From NCBI GenBank assembly GCA_003024985.2, contig PXIH01S0023190.1: a DNA stretch of 12,205 bases. One strand, given 5' to 3'. Below the pieces are notes generated by a model that saw nothing but the letters and a program-made list of their open reading frames with translations, did not search any database and was not told the DNA's origin. Position numbers and translations under genes: made by a program. Within the stretch, counting starts at the first letter, position 1, and each line of letters starts with the position of its first letter. The stretch is from Euperipatoides rowelli. Lineage: Eukaryota; Onychophora; Udeonychophora; Euonychophora; Peripatopsidae. Positions 1-9,224 of the stretch are shown piece by piece.

Positions 1-282
1 TGAAATTTTGTCATTCCTGGCCTTATTTAATCATGTAGGTTTTGAAAGTATGGAGGAAACTAAATTTCATTTAAAACCATTAAGTTATAATCATGTAAAA
101 AAAAATGTTTGAATAGCTGTAAACAATATTCTGTGATTTCATTTTCACAAATAGGGGTGTTGAGAATAGGGGATGGCATGGATGGGGAAATACCCAGAAC
201 CCATAATGACCTTTATTTTTGGTTACACAAAGGGCCCATAAAAAATATTTGCTCTGGGCCCCATACAGGCTGTCAAATCCCC
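1..282. other. Unassigned AT-rich DNA with a GGGCCC pair
   Basis: I find no supportable gene here. The only reading frames are short and overlap on opposite strands, as expected by chance. The one visible oddity is a small patch of higher GC, with GGGCCC at 232-237 and again at 256-261. The two are followed by near-identical bases (GGGCCCATA and GGGCCCCATA), so the patch can be read as a short direct repeat or as two self-complementary sites. It may be a scrap of an old mobile element, but no family can be named. Confidence 0.5.
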
Positions 283-470
283 TGTTCACATGTCTTTGTT
301 TTTTTTTTTTAATTTCTATACATTCCGGGTACTTGCTGTAACCATCATCAGTAGATGGATAATATTTTTTTTAACAAATTTTTAATAAAAACATTATTCA
401 TCTACTGAAAATGGGTATAACAAGTACCCAGAGTGCATAGAAATTAAAAAAAAACAAAGGCTGGTGAAAA
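283..470. repeat. Imperfect foldback (inverted repeat), MITE-like
   Basis: The left arm, about 294-369, is the reverse complement of the right arm, about 387-459, around a loop of some 17 bases. Reading inward, both arms show CTTTG, a T-run, AATTTCTAT, GGGTACTTG, then TCAGTAGATG and ATAAT. By eye the core is about 80% identical, and weaker matching continues outward to about 283 and 470. Size and shape suggest a non-autonomous hairpin element (MITE or foldback type). I could not find a clear target-site duplication next to the arms, so the class stays open. Arm divergence suggests it is old. Confidence 0.7.
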
Positions 471-1740
471 TATAAACACAAATTATAATCAATTTTAATG
501 TCATCATAATTTTTCTAATATACAAAACACTCTTTAGTCCAATTCAATGCGCCTTAATTTTCTCCAGGACAGTAACGTTTTAATTTCCTCCAGGATGTCA
601 GAAAATGAAACCTATTGGGACACAAGTAAAAGTAATGAGGCTGCAAAACCTTTATCCTACTTCACCCCTGTATTAATAGGGGAAAGTGTTTTAATGGATG
701 CCAGTTAGGATGCATTTTCTAGTAATAAATGGGAGAAACGGGTGTTACATAAACTTAGAACTGCACAGTAAATTTATTTATTTATTTATGTTACATGTTT
801 AAGTCATAAAACATGAGGCTAATTAAAAACAAAATCAAACTATAAATAAATCTAGAATATTTGTTTTTCTCTTACAGTTCATAATTAATAGAATAAACAA
901 AGTATAAAAGTAATAATTAAATGAAAATATTGGTACTGAATATATGAAAACTAGTACAAACAATTATAGCTTTAGAAGATAATGAATATAATGAATATGT
1001 ACTGTATATATTTATAATAAAATCAACCAAAAAACAATGAAAAAAAAAATACATTCAACATAGCGTTCCTTGATAAAACACTCATATTAAATATAATTTT
1101 CCTTTTCAATCAGTTTAACTTAATGCCTAAACAAAAGTGCAAGGCTACTAATTTTAAATTTCAAAAGCTTTTACGGTGGCAGCAGTGACATTTTTGAAAT
1201 TGTGATGTTGATATATGTTTATTTCAATAGCAATTTTTCTCACCACTCTAGGTAAGTCATGGTATATTTTTGTTTTAGTTTTAAAAATAAACTGTATTCC
1301 TTAAATAGGCTACAATGATTAGCCTATACATTTTAATGCCAGCCAATTTCATTCTTTCACCCATTATATTTGTTTTATTTATCTACATAATCACAGCTTA
1401 TATGGCACTTTTCAAAGTATATTTATGATTTTTTTTAAACTTTAATATTTATCTATTATTCTACTCTGTTGTATAATATTGCACAGTCGTGTTAAATACA
1501 ACTTCTGCTGATCATAATAAAAAATGTAATTTCTCCGACATCCATGGTAAAAGAAAGGTCATGTTTGGACACAAATAGAAAGTTATTTTACTCCAGTAAA
1601 AATTTAACTCTGAAAGTACTGCAAAATGTTAATCCCATGCAAATCAGGCTTTTTACAAACTATGGAGAGTGGATAAATGAAAAAATAAATGTGATCAGTT
1701 ATCTTTATTTGGTCACCTTATAATGTAAAAGTGCTTAACC
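471..1740. other. AT-rich non-coding stretch
   Basis: No gene is supported on either strand: stops are frequent in all frames. Visible minor structure is a spaced direct repeat, TAATTTTCTCCAGGAC at 555-570 and TAATTTCCTCCAGGAT at 581-596 (period 26), and a short TTTA microsatellite near 772-789. This is ordinary AT-rich intergenic or intronic sequence. Confidence 0.6.
555..596 (+). repeat. Short spaced direct repeat (16 bp, period 26)
   Basis: Two 16-base copies lie at 555-570 and 581-596. They differ at two positions (T/C in the middle and C/T at the end) and share CTCCAGGA. This could be a small tandem duplication, and two copies are too few to call a satellite. Confidence 0.6.
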
Positions 1741-1748
1741 TGTGGACA

Positions 1749-1798
1749 GGGCCCTTGCTAAGGGGAAGGGGAAGGAGGGGAGCTGCCCTCCCCCTCCC
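1749..1798 (+). other. G-tract/C-tract island with G-quadruplex and hairpin potential
   Basis: In otherwise AT-rich DNA, the + strand carries G-runs at 1749-1751, 1762-1765, 1768-1771 and 1777-1780, followed directly by C-rich sequence at 1786-1798. GGGGAG at 1777-1782 pairs perfectly with CTCCCC at 1788-1793 over a five-base loop. The G-runs could instead form a quadruplex, although the first loop is long (10 nt). The structure is read from the sequence, and no function is implied. Confidence 0.6.
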
Positions 1799-3572
1799 AT
1801 AAAAAAAAATTTGAAAAATACCTGAAAAGTTGGCAAAATCCTGTTTCTAGTTGGCACATTGGGTTGTGTTTTTAAGTTATTGTTAACATTTCATTTTTGT
1901 TTCTTTACTTATCAAGTTGTCATGTATGAATATTTTAGCGAGCAATGAATGTTCATGACTTGATTTGGTATGAGCAGGATTGGGTCTGGAATTTTTTTGA
2001 CACATGAAACATTAAAGCCCACTACTGTATATCCTATACATCATTGTAAACTTGAACAATGTACAAGTTGAGAAAAATGGTTGAAAAATGGAAGTTGGGG
2101 CAGATTGCCAAGATGATAAGTCTGGATTTCAATTTGGCAAGGTGTGCAATTCAACTTTTGTTTAGGAATCATAAGATTTTGTGAAAATGGGAAAGAATCA
2201 TTATTTAACTTAAAATTACTTAACACACATTAAAAATCAAAGGTAATTTTGTGTATTGGTTGCTATAAAATATTACTCATGATCATGTAAGAAATAACTA
2301 TAATAGGAATTGTCAGTTTGATTAAAATCACAAAATTTAGTTTTGACGTCATTCTTGCGCACACCTTTTTTTTTAAAAGCAGGCGATCACGAGGTGGAAA
2401 AGCGGCAAAGATTGAAGAAAAGGAAGATTTTGTCTTATATAAGTCAAGCTTATGATACAGTCTGTTTTTTCTTCTTCTCATTATTCCAAAGTAAATCCCA
2501 CAATGTTTAATTCCTTGAATTTTCCATCACTAACAGGCAAGCACTGGTTCCAGTATGGTACTGTGCATTTTATTTTAAAATCATAAGTTTTATTCAATCA
2601 CTATTTAATTTTTCTTCATAATTTAAATCTACTGATGGATATAATTTGCTGAACAATATTTTATTGTGTTTTTTTTTTTCAGGTAATTCTCAAAATAATA
2701 TACAATTTTATAGTCGATTGTTGTCTTTATGTTGATTCAATTTAATTGTTATTAAATATTTTGAATTATATCCTGTATCAATATTTAATTTCAACAGCAA
2801 TTAGTTTTCAAATTTGGCTGATTCATACTTCATAATTAGTAGCTATTACAAATATACAGGCTATATAAAAATGCTAACTTCAATTGTATTTATCTTGTGT
2901 TTTTTTTTTTTTTGTGCTGCTACTGGCTGCTGACAAAAAACACCAGATATAACCGCAATTAGGTCTAAAANTATCAAAAAATTTTAAACCTGTTTTGAAA
3001 AAAAAAAAAAAAAAAATTAACACTTTGGGTTCTAAAGACATTTACGATTTATTTTTATATTGGCAATCATGAAAGAAATATAAGAAAGCTTTCTGTCCTA
3101 TGTAAAAACTAATTATTTTTAAATGCATACAATATGCTGAAATCATATTACCATCACAGAAAAATTTGTAATTAATAACGTTATTTTACAAATAATATAT
3201 CTAGTTAAAAGTAATTACTACAGATGACTAGCAAATGCAACTCACACATACATTTAAACAATGACCAATAACTGACTACGATTGGGGTAGGGGAAATAAT
3301 TTTATCACTCAACATATTAATATTTTTTTTTGTCATAACTTCCATACAGATATACAGTATTATTAATTAAATGAAATTATGTTAATTATTGATATATGAA
3401 ATCTTTAATTAACTGTTTGAAAAATATAATTACCAGCATTCCATTTGAGCTTACATTAAGATATGCATATTAATAATAATCATTAGTTGCTGGTAAAATT
3501 GATTACATTTAACAAAAGTTATATGAAAGGCATAATGGAAGGACAATAAATAAAAAGTAAAATAAGTAATAA

Positions 3573-3588
3573 CATAATAATAATAATA
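3573..3588. repeat. ATA trinucleotide microsatellite
   Basis: About five consecutive ATA units in AT-rich DNA. It is a simple sequence repeat likely to vary between individuals. Confidence 0.8.
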
Positions 3589-4208
3589 GATTTATTACTA
3601 AAATAGCTTTTTACAATATTTTAAACTTCTATACTAAATAAGTTAATAACATAAATTAAGGGGAAAAGTAACAAGATTGAAAATAATTAATAAAATAAAT
3701 AAACAAATTAGATGCAAATATATTTTGTGCAAACTAATGTGATATAATAAACTCCAGCATTTTTTTTTTGTGTGTATTACATTTGTAATATAATTATAAT
3801 TTTTGGGGTTGATTATTATTAAAATACATTAAAAATTTCATAAGACTAAATATTACAATATAACTAACAAAAAATTAACAAACTAAATTAAATCCATGTC
3901 AGTGCAGTATGAACAATAACTTATTGTCAATGTGCTGAGAGACAAACTGTAAAGATTCAGCAAATGCCAATTTTACATAAGGCAACGTGAAGCAAATGGA
4001 AGCCTGCACAACCTTCAGACTCATATTGCCTGGCCCATTATTAATAAATAAAATTTCATATTTTTATCAAATTTCATACTCTCATTAGAAATATCATCTC
4101 ATTCCTATCGAGTGCATGGTTTTGCAAAAAACTCTTCAGGCCAAGCTAGTAAACTATGCCAGTTAGCATTTTCTGCCATGAAGATATTGACATCTAAGTG
4201 CCGAAACT

Positions 4209-4222
4209 TTCTTTCGAAAGAA
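4209..4222. repeat. Perfect 14-bp palindrome
   Basis: TTCTTTCGAAAGAA is its own reverse complement. It lies inside the more mixed-composition part of the 5' flank and is not next to a recognisable gene. It could be a binding site for a dimeric protein or simply chance. Confidence 0.7.
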
Positions 4223-4810
4223 TGTTTGCATTAAGCATTATGTCTTGCTATGATCAAAATAAAAATTGCTTTTATTTGTACTTATCTCATGCATTTCGTT
4301 TAAGTAGGATCAGCAGGTTATAGATATCACTAAACATGTGATTGGCCCATGAATTTTTTTGAAAATTTTATTTGATCCTTCAGATAAAAAAATATTGGAC
4401 CACGCTGACATAAGTATGTTATTTTTAAAAAAATATATAAGCAAAAATAGTATTTAGTCTCGGCGGCTTGGTTGTGAGGATTCAATAGAGGCCAAGCAAA
4501 GTGTGAGACAAATACTGGGGACAGATTCAACCCAGGGTACCTATTTCCTATATGTTTCTTTTATCATGCTCAGGCTCTTGGAAGGATTTTTCTATCTGCT
4601 AAAAGCTTGGTAAGATGCAAGCATTTGAAGAATTTGAAAAGTCACATTAGATAGAAGGAATCAAGGTAAGGAATTTTTGTAAAGAGCCAACATAGAATAC
4701 TAATTGTGACCTCTATTACAAAGATTGTAACTCTGTTTTAATTTAAATTAATTGTAATGAATGTGAAACAAAATTATGGTCACTTCTTCCTATGGGGGGA
4801 AACATATTTT

Positions 4811-4830
4811 TTTTTTTTTTAAAAAAAAAA
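4811..4830. repeat. T-run joined to A-run
   Basis: T14 (4807-4820) is followed at once by A10 (4821-4830), so 4811-4830 is a perfect T10A10 palindrome. It lies about 90 bp upstream of the LINE insertion. It is most likely low-complexity sequence, and its exact length is prone to sequencing error. Confidence 0.7.
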
Positions 4831-4917
4831 TAGCATTCAAAACTAGAAAACAACTAGCACAAAAATTGAAGAATAATAGCAAACCCTGACAAGAAAATAA
4901 ACATAAAATTCTTAAAT

Positions 4918-4933
4918 AATATTAAGGTTTTCT
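4918..4933 (+). repeat. Left target-site duplication of the LINE
   Basis: AATATTAAGGTTTTCT matches AATATTAAGATTTTCT at 9609-9624 at 15 of 16 positions. The two copies bracket exactly the stretch that contains ORF1, ORF2, the 3' end and the A-tail. This is the staggered-break duplication expected from target-primed reverse transcription. The single mismatch fits mutation after insertion. Confidence 0.85.
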
Positions 4934-5049
4934 CATTGATCTACTTGAGGGTGTCTTAAAAGGTTCGCTGGAAACTCCACTCCATAGTTTATTTGAAATT
5001 TTTTTTTTCTGTTTTCTGGTTGTTGTCAGAAAACTTAGTATTTTGTCTT
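4934..5049 (+). other. LINE 5' leader / 5' UTR
   Basis: This is the sequence between the left target-site duplication and the first in-frame ATG of ORF1 (5050). In LINEs this part normally holds the internal promoter. I recognise no promoter motif. It is short, so a modest 5' truncation cannot be ruled out. Confidence 0.5.
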
Positions 5050-6241
5050 ATGAATGCTGTTTTAAGTAAGAAAGAAATGGGTGATACTAATTATATTGTG
5101 GCAGAAGAAATGTTTTCATCAAGTCTTGTGGTACGAAGGAATGATATTGTGGCTGCTGTAGATACACAGAACATTATTTCGCATGACACAGTTAACAAGT
5201 TTCAGGCAAAAATTGACTTTTTAGTTGAATTCTTTTAAGTCTTTAATGGACAAAGGTGTGGTATTTTTTGCTGTTGTTTTCGGAAGGTAAACATGAAAGA
5301 TTTAATGAAGTCGTTAATTTCAACCGAGTTTATTAAGTATATGAAACAATTTTTTGTGTTACCGCACAACATGTTTTAGTACATTAAGTTTGATTCAAAA
5401 GACATTGCAGATAAATTTATGAATAGTTTTATTACTTTTCAGCGAGCTGAGGTATTGTTTATTAAGGACTGAAATAAGAGTGCAAGGGTCAAAATTTATG
5501 CTGATAATGTTCCTGTTGACCTTGCTAAACAGAAATTCCAGTCCATTTTCCAACCATATGGACAAAGAGTTAATCTCAGTGCTACAACAATTAGTCTGCC
5601 TGATAGCTTGTCAATTGAAGCTGCACCTGTTATAGTGGAAGTAAATTGAATGAAAAGTTTGATATTGAAATGTTGCCTGCCGTCATTTTACATGATAATG
5701 TAAAATATTTTTTGCATATTCAGGGTCGCAATAAGACTAGTTTCCGATGTTTAAATTTAGGCCATGTTGCTGATGATTGTGATTTGCACTATTGTGCGAA
5801 TTGCAAAGCATTATGTAAAAATCAACATACTTGCAAAGTCACATATGCGTCGAAGCTAAAAGTTTCTCAGAATTTATTAAGTGAAATTTATAGTGATACG
5901 GTGCAAAAAAATATGTATTGATGGATCCTAATAAAATACAGAGTGTTTCTCGGTCTTTGCTATTTATGAAAAATTATAGTCAGTTTTATGTGTCTGCGGA
6001 AGAATTCTATAAAAAGCATCCAGACTGCGTACCATTGGCTAATGAGGATAAGCTTATTGGTGTGATGGATGTTTCTCAATTAAATGATGTTTCTCAGTAA
6101 TTGGGTATAGTGCAGAATGATGGTGAACAAGTAATTTATTCTTTGTCTTTATCTGGATTGAATGGTAGTGGCGAGATGATCATTGCATTGGATGGAAAGA
6201 AAGTACAGAAGAGAAAAAGACCACACAGACGGAATAAGTAA
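5050..6241 (+). pseudogene. LINE ORF1 (gag-like nucleic-acid-binding protein), broken
   Basis: ORF1 proteins of LINEs bind the element RNA and act as chaperones during reverse transcription. Three frame segments make up this copy. The first (from ATG 5050, NAVLSKKEMGD) runs to about 5646 but is interrupted by stops at 5236, 5377, 5470 and 5647. Its last part (about 5488-5560; VKIYADNVPVDLAKQKF, then FQPYG) resembles an RRM-like RNA-binding fold. The second segment (about 5630-5920, shifted frame) carries FLHIQGR and two zinc-binding blocks. The first block reads SFRCLNLGHVADDC, where a CCHC knuckle would have Cys in the Ser position. The second is CANCKALCKNQHTC, a non-standard spacing. After another frameshift near the A7 run at 5904-5910, the third segment (about 5912-6241) has a stop at 6098 and ends in a strongly basic tail (KKVQKRKRPHRRNK). 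The start is the first in-frame ATG; 5077 is an alternative. ORF2 begins 106 bases downstream. The ORF1 assignment is firm; the RRM reading is an inference. Confidence 0.85.
5730..5850 (+). other. ORF1 zinc-knuckle region
   Basis: Within the second ORF1 segment, two Cys/His blocks follow one another. The first fits Cx2Cx4Hx4C except that its first Cys is Ser (SFRC...GH...DDC). The second is C-x2-C-x3-C-x3-H-x-C. Zinc knuckles of this kind in retroelement ORF1 and gag proteins bind nucleic acid. The Ser may be a post-insertion mutation, since one base separates the two codons. Confidence 0.75.
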
Positions 6242-6347
6242 AGTTTAGTTGATAAGTGTTTGCTTAGTTACATATTATTGGTATTAATATGTGTATTTCT
6301 TTTCTGTGTATAGTCATGTGTGTTTGACACAACATTTTCACTGATTT

Positions 6348-6990
6348 ATGGATTTTAATCTGTTTGTTGCTTCTTTAAATGTTCAGGGTTTGAACTCTAA
6401 AGTAAAAGTTATGAAATTGCACACTGAATATAATTAATAAAACAATTGCTATTACCTGCATTCAGGAATCAAAGTTAGCTGTAAATGCTAAAGTGGATTT
6501 ATCTATGAATTCCACCTTTATTGTATTAAAGGGTAATGCCCTGAATTCTACAAAATGAGTGGCAATATTATTTTTGGCAAACTATGCATTTGCTAATTTA
6601 ACATTTAGATATATTATTTGTTCATTTGTGTTTATAAATTCTGTATATTTATTAGTGAATTATTATGATAGTAATGTTCTAAATTTAAACAAGTTTTTCT
6701 TATTTTTATATGTAGTAAGATTCCTACTAATTCCAACAATATATTTTTTTGTGGTGACTTTAACTGTGTTGATATTTATGATTATATACCGTTCAAAAAT
6801 TTTTGTGAAATATTTGATTTGATTAATCCTGCTAGTATTAATGAATTACAGACAGAGTGTACCACTAGGTATTGACATCAGTTGTGCTCTGTGATTGATT
6901 TTTCTTTGTTTCAAGAAATTTAGCTATTGATGCTATATTTAGTATTAATTTAGTTAGTTTTTCTGATCCTTCTATTTTTATTTTGAGTGT
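6348..6990 (+). other. APE-type endonuclease domain of ORF2 (degraded)
   Basis: The visible signatures, in order, are: ASLNVQGLN (frame of 6348); ITCIQESKL with the metal-binding Glu codon at 6466-6468 (shifted frame); VAILF and NSVYLLVNYYD from 6559 on; FCGDFNCV with the GDFN codons at 6753-6764 (another frame); SVIDFSLF near 6890, where family members usually have SRID; and VSRNLAIDAIFSINLVSFSDP at about 6908-6970. The last block normally ends SDH, with a catalytic His; here the codon is CCT (Pro). The order and spacing leave little doubt about the domain. It cannot be functional. Confidence 0.88.
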
Positions 6991-7537
6991 AAAACATAAA
7001 AATTACTATGAGGAAACTATTGTAAATAATTTTTGTAAATTTGAAAAAAAGAAATTTCAATTACTGCCTGATTTCGCTTTTACATTGATCTGTATAATTT
7101 GTTATAATTATATTCATGCTTTTCTGTTTATTCAGGGGCAAGAAATTTTTGTGTTTAATTGAATAGAGTTTAAACATGATATTGTCGAATTGCTCTTGGA
7201 TAGAAATAGTTCTTATTTTCATAGGAGAGAAAAATTATTATATAATTGTCAAAATTCTTTGGATAATTTAAACTATGATGATAGACGGACAATGTTTATA
7301 TAGTCTTCCTTAAAAAGAACAAATATGTATCCTGGAAATTGAAAAGGATAAACTGTTGAAGTATACTATTTTTAGAAAGTATTTTGTGAATCAGAAAAAT
7401 GACTTAAAAAAGTTGTCTAGGTATGCATTTGTAGAAAAGCCCAGAGCTAAACATTTTGCTATGGCATCAGATGGGTAATATGGGTATGCTTTAAAGAAAA
7501 TGTTGCAATATATATTTCTTATTTATTTAGTTTTTTT

Positions 7538-8314
7538 TCTATTGCGCCTGATAGTGAACTAGGTAGGTTTATTGAGGACTTTCCTCACTCTGTTGATATT
7601 AATTCGCCTTTCAATTTTGTAGTTGATATTGGTAATATTGTGTCTACTTTTAGTCAGATTAATAAGTACACTGGGGCTGGGCCTGATGTTTTTTCAAACA
7701 GTATCTATGATAAATTTAAGTATGTTTTGTTCCCTATTTTACATTTTTTTAAATAAATTGATTAATGTCATAATGTATAAAGTTTTCTTTATTAAAGCCT
7801 TTTTTATTCTCTTGACGAAGAGGAAGGCTATTGATATGGAATATATTTTGACTTTGGAATTAATTAAAAAGTACAGGTTAAAGGGTTGTGCATTAATTTT
7901 TATCGATATTCACAAGGCCTTTGACATGGTTAGTCATTTGGTTTTGTGTCATAAAATTATCAATACTTGTTTTTTTTTCTAATTTGTCTCTTGTTTTAGT
8001 CAATTATATTGTGAATAAAATGCTTTACCTAAAGATAAACAATTGTATTATTGCCAATATGCCAGTCAACAGAGGCATTTCACAGGGGTCTATTTATCTA
8101 CACCTTTATTTATATTGTATGTTAATAAATTTATGTGTCATAAAATTATCAATACTTGTTTTTTTTCTTCTAATTTGTCACTTGTTTTAGTCAATTATAT
8201 TGTGAATAAAATGCTTTACATAACAATTGTGTTATTGCCAATATGCCAGCCAACAGAGGCAATTCACAAGGTCTATTTATCTACACCTTTATTTATATTG
8301 TATGTTAATAAATT
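7538..8314 (+). other. Reverse transcriptase domain of ORF2 (degraded, YxDD lost)
   Basis: N-terminal RT blocks are readable as SELGRFIEDFPHSVDI and then YTGAGPDVFSNSIYDKF (frame of 7538, to the stop at 7754). The next block is RKAIDMEYILTLELIKKY and GCALIFIDIHKAFDMVSH, with the first catalytic Asp in FIDIHKAFD (7893-7925; frame of 7623). NMPVNRGISQG follows, then in another frame LSTPLFILYVNKL (8088-8131 and again in the second repeat copy, ending near 8316). The catalytic YxDD block expected next is absent. The sequence jumps instead to YPFVGCSVK at about 8326, which matches the LG block normally found well downstream of YxDD. Confidence 0.9.
7945..8314 (+). repeat. Internal tandem duplication within the RT
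   Basis: Copy 1 is 7945-8131 and copy 2 is 8134-8314, separated by TA. Both start TGTGTCATAAAATTATCAAT and end TGTATGTTAATAAATT. Aligned by eye they differ by about five substitutions in some 175 positions, plus small indels (T-run length, a 7-base gap near 8041/8220, one base in the GGGG/AGG run). The duplicated piece encodes the stretch between FIDIHKAFD and LYVNKL, including RGISQG. Such a duplication inside an RT core would disrupt the fold. Confidence 0.93.
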
Positions 8315-8325
8315 ACTCTATAACA

Positions 8326-8994
8326 TATCCTTTCGTTGGATGTAGTGTTAAGATGCAAATTCAAAATTGTTTTATTGATTTTTTGAAAGAAAAGCAAGAA
8401 TTAATTGATGTTAAATCTTTAACGGTATATCAGCGAGTACAATTGATCAATTCATTTTTTTGTGCCTAAGATTTCTTTTTTTTTTGCCACATATCAGGTT
8501 CAATATTGTTTTTTTTTTTAAAAAAGATAAATGTAATTCTTAAGATCTTATGGAATAGAAATATCATTCTGGCATCTAGAAGTATTACAATGCTTACTGT
8601 TTGGCAAGGAAGATTGAATCTTAATTTGATTAATTTTTCTAGCATGGTGTCTATGTTCAATAGGGCTCTTGTTTTTGCAAATTTTGGCATTAAGAATCAT
8701 GTCTTGCAGATAGTGGAACTGACTGACACTCCACCGCCGTATGACAACATTTAGAGGTTTGTACGGGATTTGTATGTAGTGTTAAGTAATATTTTACCCA
8801 AGTCATCTTCAGTGTGCTCTGCTTTTAGACTCTTTATTGAGACGGTGGATGATATGAACATGTCTGTCGTTAACAAAGTGAATTATAAGGCTATTTTTAT
8901 TTTTTATGCTACAAAGGGTGCAACTTCCCATAACATGTATTGTTACAATGAAATTAAGAAATCTGTGGTCTTTCGATTTGTAAAGCTTGGGTGA
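8326..8994 (+). other. RT thumb/connector region of ORF2 (degraded)
   Basis: YPFVGCSVK (about 8326) and SLTVYQRVQLINSFF (about 8417-8461) match the LG block and the R-x2-LIN segment that follow the RT palm in L1/Tx1-type ORF2. After a frame disturbance in T-runs at 8470-8520, the frame of 8506 gives INVILKILWNRN, ILASRSITML and WQGRLNLNLIN, which corresponds to the family pattern of W, then R, then a G-rich leucine block. A stop at 8752 interrupts the frame, which then continues to 8992. Confidence 0.75.
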
Positions 8995-9224
8995 TTAATT
9001 TTTTATATATATTAACTGCTAAGGCCTTAGCAGTAAGTGAAGCACTGGTTTATAAGAGAAATATGAATATTTCCATAAATTGTGTTTTTTGTAAAAAGGT
9101 TGAAAGTGTACAACATATTCTTTTTGATTGTAGTTTTTTTTATGCTTTAAGGCTTTTTATTGTTCAGAATTTTTTGTGTACTTTTCCTGATACTGTAGAT
9201 AATGTTTTTTTTTGTATGGTTTAA
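8991..9224 (+). other. C-terminal zinc motif of ORF2
   Basis: In this frame the sequence reads INFLYILTAKALAVSEALVY, then CVFCKKVESVQHILFDC. Cys codons at 9081 and 9090, His at 9114 and Cys at 9129 give Cx2Cx7Hx4C, the zf-RVT-like C-terminal motif of L1/Tx1-type ORF2. All four ligands are intact. The preceding block (F-LY-L, K-L-V-E-L) also follows the family pattern. A stop at 9222 ends the open frame, and ORF2-like residues resume at 9249. Confidence 0.88.

Larger units (their letters stand above)
1799..4917. other. Long AT-rich stretch without a supportable gene
   Basis: I see no gene model across these 3.1 kb. The stretch holds homopolymers (T14 at 2900-2913, A19 at 2998-3016, T14 then A10 at 4807-4830), an ATA trinucleotide run near 3573-3588, an N at 2971 and a 14-bp palindrome at 4209-4222. 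The part at about 3890-4560 has a more mixed, less A/T-simple composition than its surroundings and may hold degraded mobile-element sequence. One minus-strand frame at 4108-4230 is free of stops for 41 codons, which is too short to call a gene. Confidence 0.6.

Noticed and set aside
80-312. Two overlapping small frames on opposite strands
   Set aside because: Neither has recognisable motifs, and both overlap the foldback and simple sequence.
2041-2481. Two minus-strand frames of 61 and 72 residues
   Set aside because: No recognisable domain, and length is within what AT-rich non-coding DNA gives by chance.
2900-3016. Retrocopy or SINE between T14 and A19
   Set aside because: No promoter boxes or target duplication could be found, and the segment contains an N and low-complexity runs.
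4440-4560. Possible tRNA-derived SINE (A-box-like TGGTTGTGAGG and B-box-like GATTCAACCC)
   Set aside because: The boxes match poorly, are about 60 bases apart and no tRNA fold, tail or target duplication is evident.
6559-6822. An 87-residue hydrophobic frame that looks like a membrane protein
   Set aside because: Its first half is part of the APE endonuclease of ORF2 and its second half is T-rich out-of-frame sequence; the true continuation (GDFN) is in another frame.
7623-7982. A 119-residue frame as an independent gene
   Set aside because: Its second half is the RT block with FIDIHKAFD and belongs to ORF2. Its first half is out-of-frame hydrophobic sequence over the preceding RT block.
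7945-8314. CRISPR array or satellite
   Set aside because: Only two copies of a 181-187 bp unit, both encoding RT sequence; it is a local duplication in ORF2.
8466-8690. Minus-strand 74-residue frame
   Set aside because: It lies antisense to the ORF2 thumb region and shows no recognisable protein features.
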